Below are positions 49,585 to 60,289 of a stretch of DNA of 64,000 nucleotides, piece after piece. The stretch spans positions 6,326,501 through 6,390,500 of the forward strand of contig JAGTTD010000001.1 of assembly GCA_018398585.1 (NCBI GenBank), written 5' to 3'. Origin of the DNA: Simmondsia chinensis. Taxonomy: Eukaryota > Streptophyta > Magnoliopsida > Caryophyllales > Simmondsiaceae. The number at the start of each line of letters is the position of its first letter. The stretch's first letter is position 1. The notes under the pieces were generated by a model. That model was not told where the DNA came from and did not search any database. It saw only the letters and a program-made list of their open reading frames with translations. A program made the position numbers and the translations under genes.

Positions 49585-52500
49585 CTTGAAGTAATTAATA
49601 AAATCATACACTGGGTATGATTCCTTTTAATGGTGTAAAATAAGCTTATTCAGGTGTATCACAAGAAATTAGTGGTAAAAGACTTATCATACACAATGTA
49701 TGATAGGTTATAATGGCATAAAATCAACTTTTGCTTTTTGTTTCAAGTAATTAGACGTACAGTTGGATGAAATCGAATCATACACTGGGTATGATGCGTT
49801 TTAATGGTGTAAAATGAACTTATTCAAGTGTATTCCAAGCAATTAGTGGTAAATGACTTGTCATACACAATGTATGATAGGTTATAAGGGCATAAAATCA
49901 ACTTTTGCTATTTTTTTCAAGTAATTACTGTTACAGTGGGCTGAAATCGAATCATACAATGGGTATGATGAGTTAAAATGGTGTAAAATGAACTTATTCA
50001 GGTGTAGTTCAAGCAATTAGTGGTAAATGCCTTGTCATACACAATGTATGATAGGTTATAATGGCAAAAAATCAACTTTTGCTTTTTTTTCAAGTAATTA
50101 CTGTTACAGTGGGATGAAATCTAATCATACAATGGGTATGATACTCTGAAATGGTCTAAAATGAACCTTTTCAGGTTTTATTAAAACAATTAGTGGTAAA
50201 TGACTTATCATACACAATGTATGATAGGTTATAATCGCATGAAATCAACTGTTGCTATTTTTTTTCAAGTAATTAGACGTACAGTGGGATGAAATCGAAT
50301 CATACACTAGGTATGATGCGTTTTAATGGTGTAAAATGAACTTATTCAGGTGTATTACAAGAAATTAGTGGTAAATGACTTGTCATACACAATGTATGAT
50401 AGGTTATAATGGCATAAAATCAACTTTTGCTGTTTTTTTCAACTAATTACTGTTACAGTGGGATGAAATCGAATCATACAATGGGTATGATACATTTTAA
50501 TGGTGTAAAATGAACTTATTCAGGTTCTTTTCAAGCAATTAGTTATAAATGACTTATCATACACAATGTAGGATAGGTTATAATGTCAAAAAATCAACTT
50601 TTACTGGTTTTTACTTCTAATTACTGTTACAGAGGGCTGAATCGAATCATACAATGGGTATGATGTGTTTTAATGGTGTAAAATGAACTTATTCAGGTTT
50701 ATTTCAAGCAATTAGTTGTAAATCACTTATCATACACAAATTATTATAGGTGTTAATGGCATAAAATTAACTTTTGCTGTTTTTTTCAAGTAATTAGGGG
50801 TAAGTGGTCTGAAATCGTATCATACACTGGGTATGATGTGTTTTAATGGTGTAAAATAAACTTATTCAGGTTTATTATAAGAAATTAGTGGTAAATGACT
50901 TGTCATACACAATGTATGATAGGTTATAATGGCATAAAATCAACTTTTACTGGTTTTTTCAACTAATTACTGTTACAGTGGGATGAAATCGAATCATACA
51001 ATGGGTATGATACATTTTAATGTTGTAAAATGAACTTATTCAGGTGTTTTTCAAGCAATTAGTTGTAAATGACTTATCATACACAATATATGATAGGTTA
51101 TAATGTCAACAAATCAACTTTTACTGGTTTTTATTTCTAATTACTGTTACAGAGGGCTGAATCGAATCATACAATGGGTATGATGTGTTTTAATGGTGTA
51201 AAATGAACTTATTCAGGTTTATTTCAAGCAATTAGTTGTAAATCACTTATCATACACAAATTATTATAGGTGTTAATGGCATAAAATTAACTTTTGCTGT
51301 TTTTTTCAAGTAATTAGGGGTAAGTGGTCTGAAATCGAATCATACACTGGGTATGATTCGTTTTAATGGTTTAAAATGAGCTTATTCAGGTGTATTATAA
51401 GAAATTAGTGGTAAATGACTTGTAATACACAACGTATGATAGGTTTAATGGCATAAAATCAACTTTTACTGGTTTTTTCAACTATTTACTGTTACAGTGG
51501 GATGAAATCGAATCATGCACTGGGTATGATGCGTTTTAATGGTGTAAAATGAACTTATTCAGGTTTATTTCAAGGAATTAGTTGTAAATGACTTCTCATA
51601 CACAATGTATGATACGTTATAATGGCAAAAAATCAACTTTTGCTATTTTTTCAAGTAATTAGGGGTAAGTGGTCTGAAATTGAATCATAAACTGGGTATG
51701 ATTCGTTTTAATGGTTTGAAATGAGCTTATTCAGGTTTAGTTCTAAACAATTAGTGGTAAATGACGTATCATACCCAATGTATGATAGGTTGTAATGGCA
51801 TAAAATCAACTTTTGCTATTTTTTTTCAAGTAATTAGGGGTACAGTAGTCTGGAATCGAATCATAAACTGGGTATGATGCTTTATAGTGGTGTAAAGTGA
51901 CCTTATTTAGGTATATTAGAAGTTATTAGCGGTAAAGAGCTTGTCATACACAATGTATGATAGGTTTTATTGGCATAAAATCAACTTTTGCTATTTTTTT
52001 TCAAGTTATTAGGTGTACAGGGGTCTGAAATCGAATCATACACTGGGTATGATTCGTTTTAATGGTGTAAAATGAGCTTATGCAGGTGTATTACAAGAAA
52101 TTAATGGTAAATGACTTGTCATACACAATATATGATAGGTTTTAATGGCATAAAATCAACTTTTACTGGTTTTTTCAACTAATTACTGTTACAGTGGGAT
52201 GAAATCAAATCATACAATGGGTATGATACGTTTTAATGGTGTAAAAGGAACTTATTCAGGTGTTTTTCAAGTAATTAGTTGTAAATAACTTATCATACAC
52301 AATGTATGATAGGTTATAATAGCAAAAAATTAACTTTTGCTGTTTTTTTCAAGTAATTAGGGGTACAGTGGTCTTAAATCGAATCATACACTGGGTATGA
52401 TTCATTTTAATGGTGTAAAATGACCTTATTTAGGTATAATTGAAGTAATTAGCGGTAAAGATCTTGTCATACACAATGTATGATAGGTTTTAATAGCATA

Positions 52501-52650
52501 AAATCAACTTTTGCAGGTTTTTTCATTTATTTAAGGGTACAGTGGTCTGAAATCTGCTTATATACGTGTATTTCAAGTTTTATTGGTGTATGATGCACTT
52601 CATACACGGTGTATGATGGGTAATATTTGTGTAAAATCAGCGTTTATTTG
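49585..52650 (+). repeat. Array 1: about 17 dimers of an 87-bp monomer (174-bp period)
   Basis: Two monomer types alternate. Type A has TCATACACTGGGTATGAT (for example 49603, 49779, 51340) and type B has TCATACACAATGTATGAT (for example 49688, 49861, 50383). Both are followed by TTTTAATGGTGTAAAAT-like and AATTAGTGGTA-like segments. Type A recurs every 172-176 bp. Blocks near 50640-50820 and 51160-51340 are near-identical, showing local three-dimer duplication. The palindromic core is better conserved than the rest in most units. Confidence 0.93.
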
Positions 52651-52710
52651 TGTATTTTTGGGATGTGTATTTGGAAAAAAAATATACGTTTTGAGTATAT
52701 CCGTACAATT

Positions 52711-52781
52711 TCCCTTCAAAAAGGCCCTTCCATTCACCCCCCCCCCCCCCAACCCGTCCCCTTTCTCTCTCCTCATTTAAT
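52711..52781 (+). repeat. Direct repeat flanking array 1, right copy
   Basis: TTCAAAAAGGCCCTTCCATTC, a C run, CCGTCCCCTTTCTCTCTCCT and CATTTAAT match the order of 49355-49435. Downstream CT-rich sequence (52860-52960) is typical of a plant core promoter or 5' UTR. Confidence 0.75.
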
Positions 52782-53472
52782 GCCATCCGTACCCCTGCTC
52801 TCGTCTCATTTACTTACAGCTGTAAAAGCCCTTCCCGCCTTTCTGTCTTCCCCATAAGCAACTTGTTTTACAAGCCACCAGTCACTCTCCTCTTTCTCTC
52901 ACCCGTTCATTCTCTCTCTCCTCTTTCCGAATTTGTTCATCCTCTTTCTCCTCTACTTCAGCTGCGATTATCGTTCCCGTGGGTCTGACCTCTGTTTTCA
53001 CACCTTCATCCTTGATCTATAGCTGCTCCAGTCTTTAATCACCATTTTCGAAGGTGAGTAAGAGTTATTTTTGTAGGGTTTAGGGTTTTGGTGCTCTAAT
53101 GTATAATATCCGTTTGTTTCGTACCATTTCCTAAACATAGTGCATAGTATTTGTTAGGGTTTAGGGTTTTGGTGTTAGTGGCTTTGTGATTAGTGTTTTT
53201 TATTTGTGTAAAATGATCTTCTGCATGTTTTGTGGTTTTTTTTCACGTAAAATCGACCTTTGTGGTATAATGAACTTCTGCATGTTTCATATGAGCAACC
53301 ATACAGTGTGTAGGATTGGTTTTAATGGTGTATAACCAACTTGTGTTTGTGTATTATAAGTAATTAGGGGTGGTGTATAATCAATCATACACTCTGTATG
53401 ATTTGTTTCAATGGTGTAGAACCAAAGTGTGTCTGTTTGTGTTCAGTTAATGGTGTATTGCTTTTATTTCAG

Positions 53473-56400
53473 ATGGCATTTTACACACGTAGGAAGAGCC
53501 GTCCTGCCGTTGAGGTTGATTACATTTTCCCGAGGGGTTTCTGGAAATTCCTCCAAATCAACCAAATAGGTTTGTCAACCAAGGTTGTCACGGAGATAAA
53601 GGAAATCTTGAAGGACGACGAAGCCAAGGTTTGACACTGTATCCATTTTAATTATGTTGACTTTTGACAATGACATTTATGATACCATATTAACTAAAAG
53701 TGTTTTGCATTACAGCTTGCCCTTGCCTCACAATACAATGTCGGGCATCTGCTTGGGCTGAGTGAGACCAATGTCATCTTCTGGCATAGTCTCATTTACG
53801 TTGTCCTTCTCCACCAGGTGGCCAACCCCAATCCCGAGGAGTTATCATTCTTATTTGGTGGGAAGGTAGTGCACCTTGGGAGGAGGGAGTTTTGCATTCT
53901 CACCGGCTTGAGATATGCCGGTGTGGAAGATGTACGCGGTGGTCCCAACAGGATGGTTGCCAAGTATGGCATGAGGGGGAGGATGACTAGGCAGCAGCTT
54001 TTTGATGCATGCAGAACCTGCTCCATCATGGAGGACCAGGTTAAGCTTGCTGTTGTGTACCTGGTCGAGGGTCTACTGTTTGCCAAACGCAAGCGAACGG
54101 GCATTGACCCGAACATCCTGGCCCTCGTGGACGATGTGGACTCTTTCAATCGTGTTGCATGGGGATCCTTGAGCTGGAAATTCTTGGTGCGGAAGCTCAA
54201 GGATTTCGCTGCAAGAATGCACCACGGTTTGGAGAATACCTACTCCGTCCACGGGTTCTACGATGTGGTTTCCATATTTGCCCTGGAAACCCTTCCAGAA
54301 CTTGCCAAGGTTGGGGCGGTGAGGGTTGGCGACCAGCCTCTTGGGCGGATCCTTAACTGGAAGATGTCCGTTAAGGCTCCGTACTCCGCTCTGCTCTCAA
54401 CGGTATTTGATCAGGTAATAAATACACTATGTTGTTATTGTTTTACTACTGTATGTTTCATATATTTTGGGTTAGAAGTGTGTTTTGTAATTTTACTAAC
54501 GTGTATATGATGTATCTTCCTTTGATCAGCAATTGAATGCCGAACCGATTAGACTGACGAGTGCGGAAGCCGGTCAGCCTAATCTACAAGGCATTCCCTA
54601 TGCTGAGGATGCTGAGGAGGGGTTTCAATCTCCTGTTATGGCAATGCCAGCAGAGCTTGGTGAGGAGCCACAACCATTGGCAACTCAACCTCCGTTGCCG
54701 GCATCCAGGGAGGACCCGTATCCTACGTCAACCAATTCGGCGGACCAATCGGTATGATGAATTATTTTGTGTTTATTTAATCGTATTTTTATCCGTGTAG
54801 ATACTACATTATTCAAATTTGCTGATTATGCCAATTTGGAGGACTTATTGCAGGTTATGGAGAGACTCAAAGCGATGGATAAAGAGGTGCAAATGGTACG
54901 GATGCAGCTTGAAGCGCACCAGCGAATGCTGCAAATGTACGAACGACGGTTTGAGGCTCAGGATGCACTGATTAAGGAGCTGCTCTCAGACCGTCAAGCG
55001 CAGGCCGCATCGCCGCACTTATGTTCATCGACTTCCGCTCATCCATCCCCGATTGAGCAAGCCATAATAGTTTCTCCTGTACGTACTGGGTAAGACACTA
55101 GATTCCTTGTTAGTGTCCCAATTTGTTATGTTTTCATGCATGTTGATGCTTATTGACTTTTGCTATGTGCTATGCCATCTAGGGCCGAGGAAAATGTCTT
55201 CAAGGAACCATCGTCACCGCATGTCGAAGGCGTTGAAAACTTGTTGACATTGTCCGAGACAGTGTGTAGTTTGGGGCAAGAGAGGAGGGACCCCAAGCCA
55301 AACCCCAAGTACAAAGGTGAGGAATGGACTGCGGAGGGTAAGAGCAAACGGGCAAAAATTACCCATCCTGGACCGGAGCCAGTTCTGCCCTTCAATCCAT
55401 TCCAGCCTCCCTCCGACAAAGACATAGAAGATTTTTACAAAAGTTTCCACGCAACGGTCGCTAAGTGAGTGTGATTTTGCACGATGCTTTTTGATAATTT
55501 GTATGTAAAAGTTTCTAGAATGCATCTTTCTTAGGTGTGTTTCAAGTAATTAGTGGTGTCTGAAAGAAAATCTTACACTGTGTATGATGCACTATCATGG
55601 TTTCAAGTGAACTTATTCAGGTGTATTTTAATTAATTAGTGGTAAATGATTTGTCATACACAATATATGATAGGTTATAATGGCATAAAATCAACTTTTG
55701 TTGTTTTATTCAAGTAATTAGGGGTACAGTGGTCTGAAATTGAATCCTACACTGGGTATGATGCGTTTTAATGGTGTAAAATGATTCGATTCAGGTGTAT
55801 TTTAAGCAATTAGTGGTAAATGACTTGGCATACACAATGTATGATAGGTTTTAATGGCATAAAATCAACGTTTGCAGTTTTTTTATGTAATTACTGTTAC
55901 AGTGGTCTGAAATCGAATCATACACTGGGTATGATGCGTTTTAATGGTGTAAAATGATTCGATTCAGGTGTATTTTAAGCAATTAGTGGTAAATGACTTG
56001 GCATACACAATGTATGATAGGTTTTAATGGCACAAAATCAACTTTTACAGTTATTTTTATGTAATTACTGTTACAGTGGTCTGAAATCGAATCATACACT
56101 GGGTATGACTCATTTTAGTGGTTTAAAATGAGCTTATTCAGGTTTATTACAAGAAATTAGTGTTAAAAGACTTGTCATACACAATGTATGATAGGTTTTA
56201 ATGGCATAAAATCAACTTTTGCTCGTTTTTCAAGTAATTACTGTTACAGTGGTCTGAAATCATCTTTCTTATGGTATGCTTATATATCGTGCTTGGTGTT
56301 GTATATTACAGAGATTTGAAGACCCCCTTTCCGTTACCTAATGATCAACGAATGGATTTCTCTGTTTTGACTGTGACGACGGGTCAATTTTGGTATCGGT

Positions 56401-57509
56401 TGAGAAACGAGGACGCCTGGCTTACTGATGAGGTATGTTTCCCATCATGATAGTTTTGCCGTGTGTCAACTAATAAGTAAAATCAACCTGTGTTAAATCT
56501 ACTTATGTTATTGTGTATTAAGTAAGTGTTGTATTACTAGTCATACACCGTGTATGGTTGATGCTAAAGGTGTAAAATCAACCTGTGTTAGTGTGTTTTG
56601 AATAAAGAGTGGTGTATGATTAGTCATAGGGTTCAACTGTATAAAATGAACTTATTTATGTGTGTAAAATCAACTTGTCTCAACTAATTAGTTTTGAATC
56701 GCAGGAAATGGATGTAATTCTGCACTACATTTTGGAGAAGAAACATCAGTGGCCAGAGCAATTCGACCAAAGGGCAACATGCGCGGACACAACTGTTGCT
56801 CCTCAATTTGGACCCCTACTAAAACAGATTCAAAACAGTGGAATCCCGCTTGAGTCAGCTTTTACTGACTTTGATTCGTTGATCATTAAGTTCCTTGCCG
56901 GGGATGCCACGTATGGGGTCAGCTGCCACAACGTGGATCGGATATACATGCCTATTAATCAACCTAATCAACATTGGTTCCTTGCTGCCATCCATCTTAA
57001 TGATTGGCGGATACAGGTATTTGATTCCTTGTACGCCGCCAAATCCAGGGCAGCAAGATTAGAACATGTGGAACCAATTGCAAAATTGCTTCCACATGCT
57101 CTAGCGTTGGTTAATTTTTGGGATGTCCGAAAGGACCTCATACAGTTCAAGGGCAAGCCTTTCTCGGTAACTTACAAACGGAATGAATGTCCACAACAAG
57201 GGGGGTATGACATCTACTTCCCATGCAATTTTACTATTCCGTTTATTTGGACTTTTGGTTATGAAGTGGATGCAAAATAGTCATTACTTGCAATGATGTA
57301 GAATTTCTAACTGTGAAATCTGTATTAATATTAACTGCAGGTCAGACTGTGGAATTTTTGTTGTAAAGTTCATAGAGTTTTTGCTTACCAAAGGACTGAG
57401 CATCTCCCAATGCACGCAAGAGCAGATGGGGAAATTGCGGCTGTATACTTCCGTACACTTGTACAGACACGGAAGGAATAAACGGCTTCAATTGCATGCA
57501 TGTCCATAA
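53473..57509 (+). CDS. ULP1-type (C48) SUMO protease-like protein of a MULE, 8 exons
   Basis: Exons: 53473-53628, 53716-54414, 54530-54751, 54854-55089, 55183-55464, 56312-56432, 56705-57204 and 57341-57509. All have GT-AG borders and join to 794 codons without a stop. A 5' UTR intron (53054-53472) ends one base before the ATG. Residues 1 to about 285 form a DUF1985-like domain (REFCILTGLRYAG block). A Pro/Glu-rich linker, a coiled-coil-like MERLKAMDKEVQMVRMQLEAHQ segment and a basic part follow. The C-terminal C48 peptidase has the expected order: His in NQHWFLAAI, Asp in IQVFDSL, Gln in CPQQGG and Cys in SDCGIFVVKF, with the Gln and Cys parts joined across the last intron. ULP1 proteases cleave SUMO or SUMO-like tags; what the element uses it for is unknown. 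The intact frame and catalytic set suggest a recently active element. Introns 5 and 6 contain array monomers. Confidence 0.9.
55530..56690 (+). repeat. Array monomers inside ULP1 introns 5 and 6
   Basis: Intron 5 (55465-56311) is almost entirely monomers of the array 1 type (TCATACACTGGGTATGAT at about 55918 and 56093; CATACACAATGTATGATAGG at about 55828, 56003 and 56174). Intron 6 (56433-56704) has degenerate units (CATACACCGTGTATGG at about 56542). Similar isolated units are in the 5' UTR intron (53290-53400). Orientation is the same as in array 1. Confidence 0.9.
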
Positions 57510-57544
57510 AATTATGTTATTTATTATACATTGTTTTCATTATA

Positions 57545-57790
57545 CTGAAAGTTGTATGTAATAAAAATGCATACTTGTACCAAAGGATTTACATTGTATT
57601 CATTATATTGAAAGTTGTATGTAATATTGTATATTTCGATGTTGTTGTATGTTCCTATTGATGTATTTTCAAATGTTGTAATAAAAATGTATACTTGTAC
57701 CAAAGGATTTACATTGTATTCATTATATTGAAAGTTGTATGTAAGTTTACAGATATTTCGATGTTGTTGTATTTTCCTATTGATGTATTC
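57545..57790 (+). repeat. 120-bp tandem duplication downstream of the ULP1 gene
   Basis: ATAAAAATGCATACTTGTAC at 57561 recurs at 57681 with one change, and about 70 bp after it are nearly identical (ACCAAAGGATTTACATTG, ATTGAAAGTTGTATGTAA). The region may supply the 3' UTR and polyadenylation signals (AATAAA-like). Confidence 0.9.
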
Positions 57791-57819
57791 ACACGTGCAA
57801 AGGTTGTTATTAACCATTC

Positions 57820-58245
57820 AAACTCATCCTACACCGTTTATGATTGGTTATACACCACTAAGTACCTAAAACACAATTGTAGAACTTGAATTTTCACCCA
57901 TATAACTCATCATACACAGTGTATTAATGGTGTGACACCAATAATTTCCAACAAACTTAAAAATACATGCACAGCCCGTGATTTTACCATACATAAAACT
58001 CGTCATACACTGTGTATGATACGTAGAACTTGACACACATTAAAACCCTGCATACAATTTGCATGACAAACTGGACATATATAACTGCTGGAACTACATA
58101 CAGTTGTCCCTCTGCATATGTTGTCTGTAAAGTGCATCCACTGCATGCATACAAAGTTCAAGATCCTTATCATGCGGATGAAGTTCACACCATTACAACT
58201 CATCGTACACCGTACACCATGTGTGATTGATCATACACCACTAAT
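57820..58245. repeat. Scattered, degenerate array monomers
   Basis: Palindrome cores CATACACAGTGTATTA (57911), CATACACTGTGTATGAT (58005), CATCGTACACC and ATCATACACCACTAATT (58230) occur at irregular spacing in both orientations. No gene seen. Confidence 0.7.
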
Positions 58246-58249
58246 TGCT

Positions 58250-58405
58250 TGGTAGGCCGTTGATGAAACATGACCCGTAGAAGTGCCACCTCTCTTTGTG
58301 TCTCAGCTGTCACTGGCCCACCACCGCCGCTGCTAGAGCCACTTACATTAGGAATTTAAACGGGTCGATATATTGAGGACCGTATATGCTTGGCTTCCTG
58401 TCCAT
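58250..58405 (-). pseudogene. Possible relic of a small third gene in the MULE
   Basis: From an ATG at 58405 the minus strand reads MDRKPSIYGPQYIDPFKF. One frame away it continues SGSSSGGGGPVTAETQREVALLRVMFHQRPTKQ into a repeat monomer. A TATAAAGGG motif lies just before the ATG, and a consensus donor GTAAGT lies at 58346-58341. It could be a frameshifted short gene, a first exon, or chance. I do not recognise the protein. Confidence 0.3.
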
Positions 58406-58629
58406 CTCATCCCTTTATAGGGGGAGACCCGTGGGAGAGGGGTATGATAAAGTAGGTGGTAGTTGAGGTTATTAAATGCCTTGCTTTGTAGTCCATTATG
58501 ACCCCCTGAACATTCAATGTTCAACCACCAACCAACCCAACCGCTCAGCCTCATCCATATAAATCAACAAGGGCATTTATATTGCTTGGTACACAATTTC
58601 ATTGATGGTTGTGGCAATTATAGTGTTTT

Positions 58630-59960
58630 GAATACTTAGTAGTGTTTTGCTTACCATACATAGTGTATGATAAGTCTTAATGGTGTGAAATCAACTTGTA
58701 CAAGTGTGTTTCAACTACTTAGTGGTGTATGACTTACCATACTTAGTGTATGACAAGCCTTAATGGTGTGAAATCAACTTGTACAAGTGTGTTTCAACTA
58801 CTTAGTGGTGTATGACTTACCATACTTAGTGTATGATGAGTCTTAATGGTGTGAAATCAACTTGTACAAGTGTGTTTCAACTACTTAGTGGTGTATGACT
58901 TACCATACTTAGTGTATGACAAGTCTTAATGGTGTGAAATCAACTTGTACAAGTGTGTTTCAACTACTTAGTTGTGTATGACTTACCATACTTAGTGTAT
59001 GATGAGTCTTAATGGTGTGAAATCAACTTGTACAAGTGTGTTTCAACTACTTAGTGGTGTATGACTTACCATACTTAGTGTATGACAAGTCTTAATGGTG
59101 TGAAATCAACTTGTACAAGTGTGTTTCAACTACTTAGTTGTGTATGACTTACCATACTTAGTGTATGATGAGTCTTAATGGTGTGAAATCAACTTGTACA
59201 AGTGTGTTTCAACTACTTAGTGGTGTATGACTTACCATACTTAGTGTATGATGAGTCTTGATGGTGTGAAATCAACTTGTACAAGTGTGTTTCAACTACT
59301 TAGTGGTGTATGACTTACCATACTTAGTGTATGATGAGTCTTGATGGTGTGAAATCAACTTGTATAAGTGTGTTTCAACTACTTAGTTGTGTATGACTTA
59401 CCATACTTAGTGTATGATGAGTCTTAATGGTGTGAAATCAACTTGTACAAGTGTGTTTCAACTACTTAGTGGTGTATGATGAGTCTTGATGGTGTGAAAT
59501 CAACTTGCACAAGTGTGTTTCAACTACTTAGTGGTGTATGACTTACCATACTTAGTGTATGATGAGTCTTGATGGTGTGAAATCAACTTGTACAAGTGTG
59601 TTTCAACTACTTAGTGATGTATGACTTACCATACTTAGTGTATGATGAGTCTTGATGGTGTGAAATCAACTTGTACAAGTGTGTTTCAACTACTTAGTGG
59701 TGTATGACTTACCATACTTAGTGCACGACAAGCCTTAATGGTGTGAAATCAACTTGTACAAGTGTGTTTCAACTACTTAGTGGTATATGACTTACCATAC
59801 TTAGTGTATGATGAGTCTTAATGGTGTGAAATCAACTTGTACAAGTGTATTTTAACTACCTAGTGGTGTATGACTTACCATACTTAGTGTATGACAAGTC
59901 TTAATGGTGTGAAATCAACTTTTACAAGTGTGTTTCAACTACTTAGTGGTGTATGACTTA
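58630..59960 (+). repeat. Array 3: about 16 units of an 83-bp monomer
   Basis: The unit is CCATACTTAGTGTATGA, then TCTTAATGGTGTGAAATCA, ACTTGTACAAGTGTGTTTCA, ACTACTTAGTGGTGTATGACTTA. The core recurs every 83 bp (58738, 58821, 58904, 58987). Units alternate partly between TATGACAAG and TATGATGAG after the core. Units are highly similar, so the array expanded recently. It lies between the 3' ends of the two convergent genes. The layout matches array 1 monomers, so the families are homologous. Confidence 0.95.
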
Positions 59961-60289
59961 CCTTTGATGCTGATACGTGTGGCGATACACCATCCACGCA
60001 TGTCGACATACATCGTAACACACTTGAAAAACACATCAACCACTTAGAACACACAATTGGGACCAACTTCAAATCAATTCGTTGACAGCTTTCATTATAG
60101 GAATATACAACAGTATGGAAATATACACATTTTTCATTACCCTATTACGTACACATCACAACCTTCCGACAATTTTCAGTACACTGGATACAACGTAAAT
60201 CCTATGGTAATGTACAATGTAAATCCTATAGTAAAACGAAATTATATAGGTATGTCACAAGTAAAATTTATACATTTGAAGACTATAAG

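Noticed and set aside
57524..57817. 97-codon minus-strand frame downstream of the ULP1 gene
   Set aside because: It is a translation of the 120-bp tandem duplication; its internal repeats mirror the DNA repeat and no domain is seen.
58630..59960. Regular short repeats resembling a CRISPR array
   Set aside because: The whole 83-bp unit is repeated without unique spacers, in plant DNA beside a MULE transposase; it is a tandem satellite-type array.
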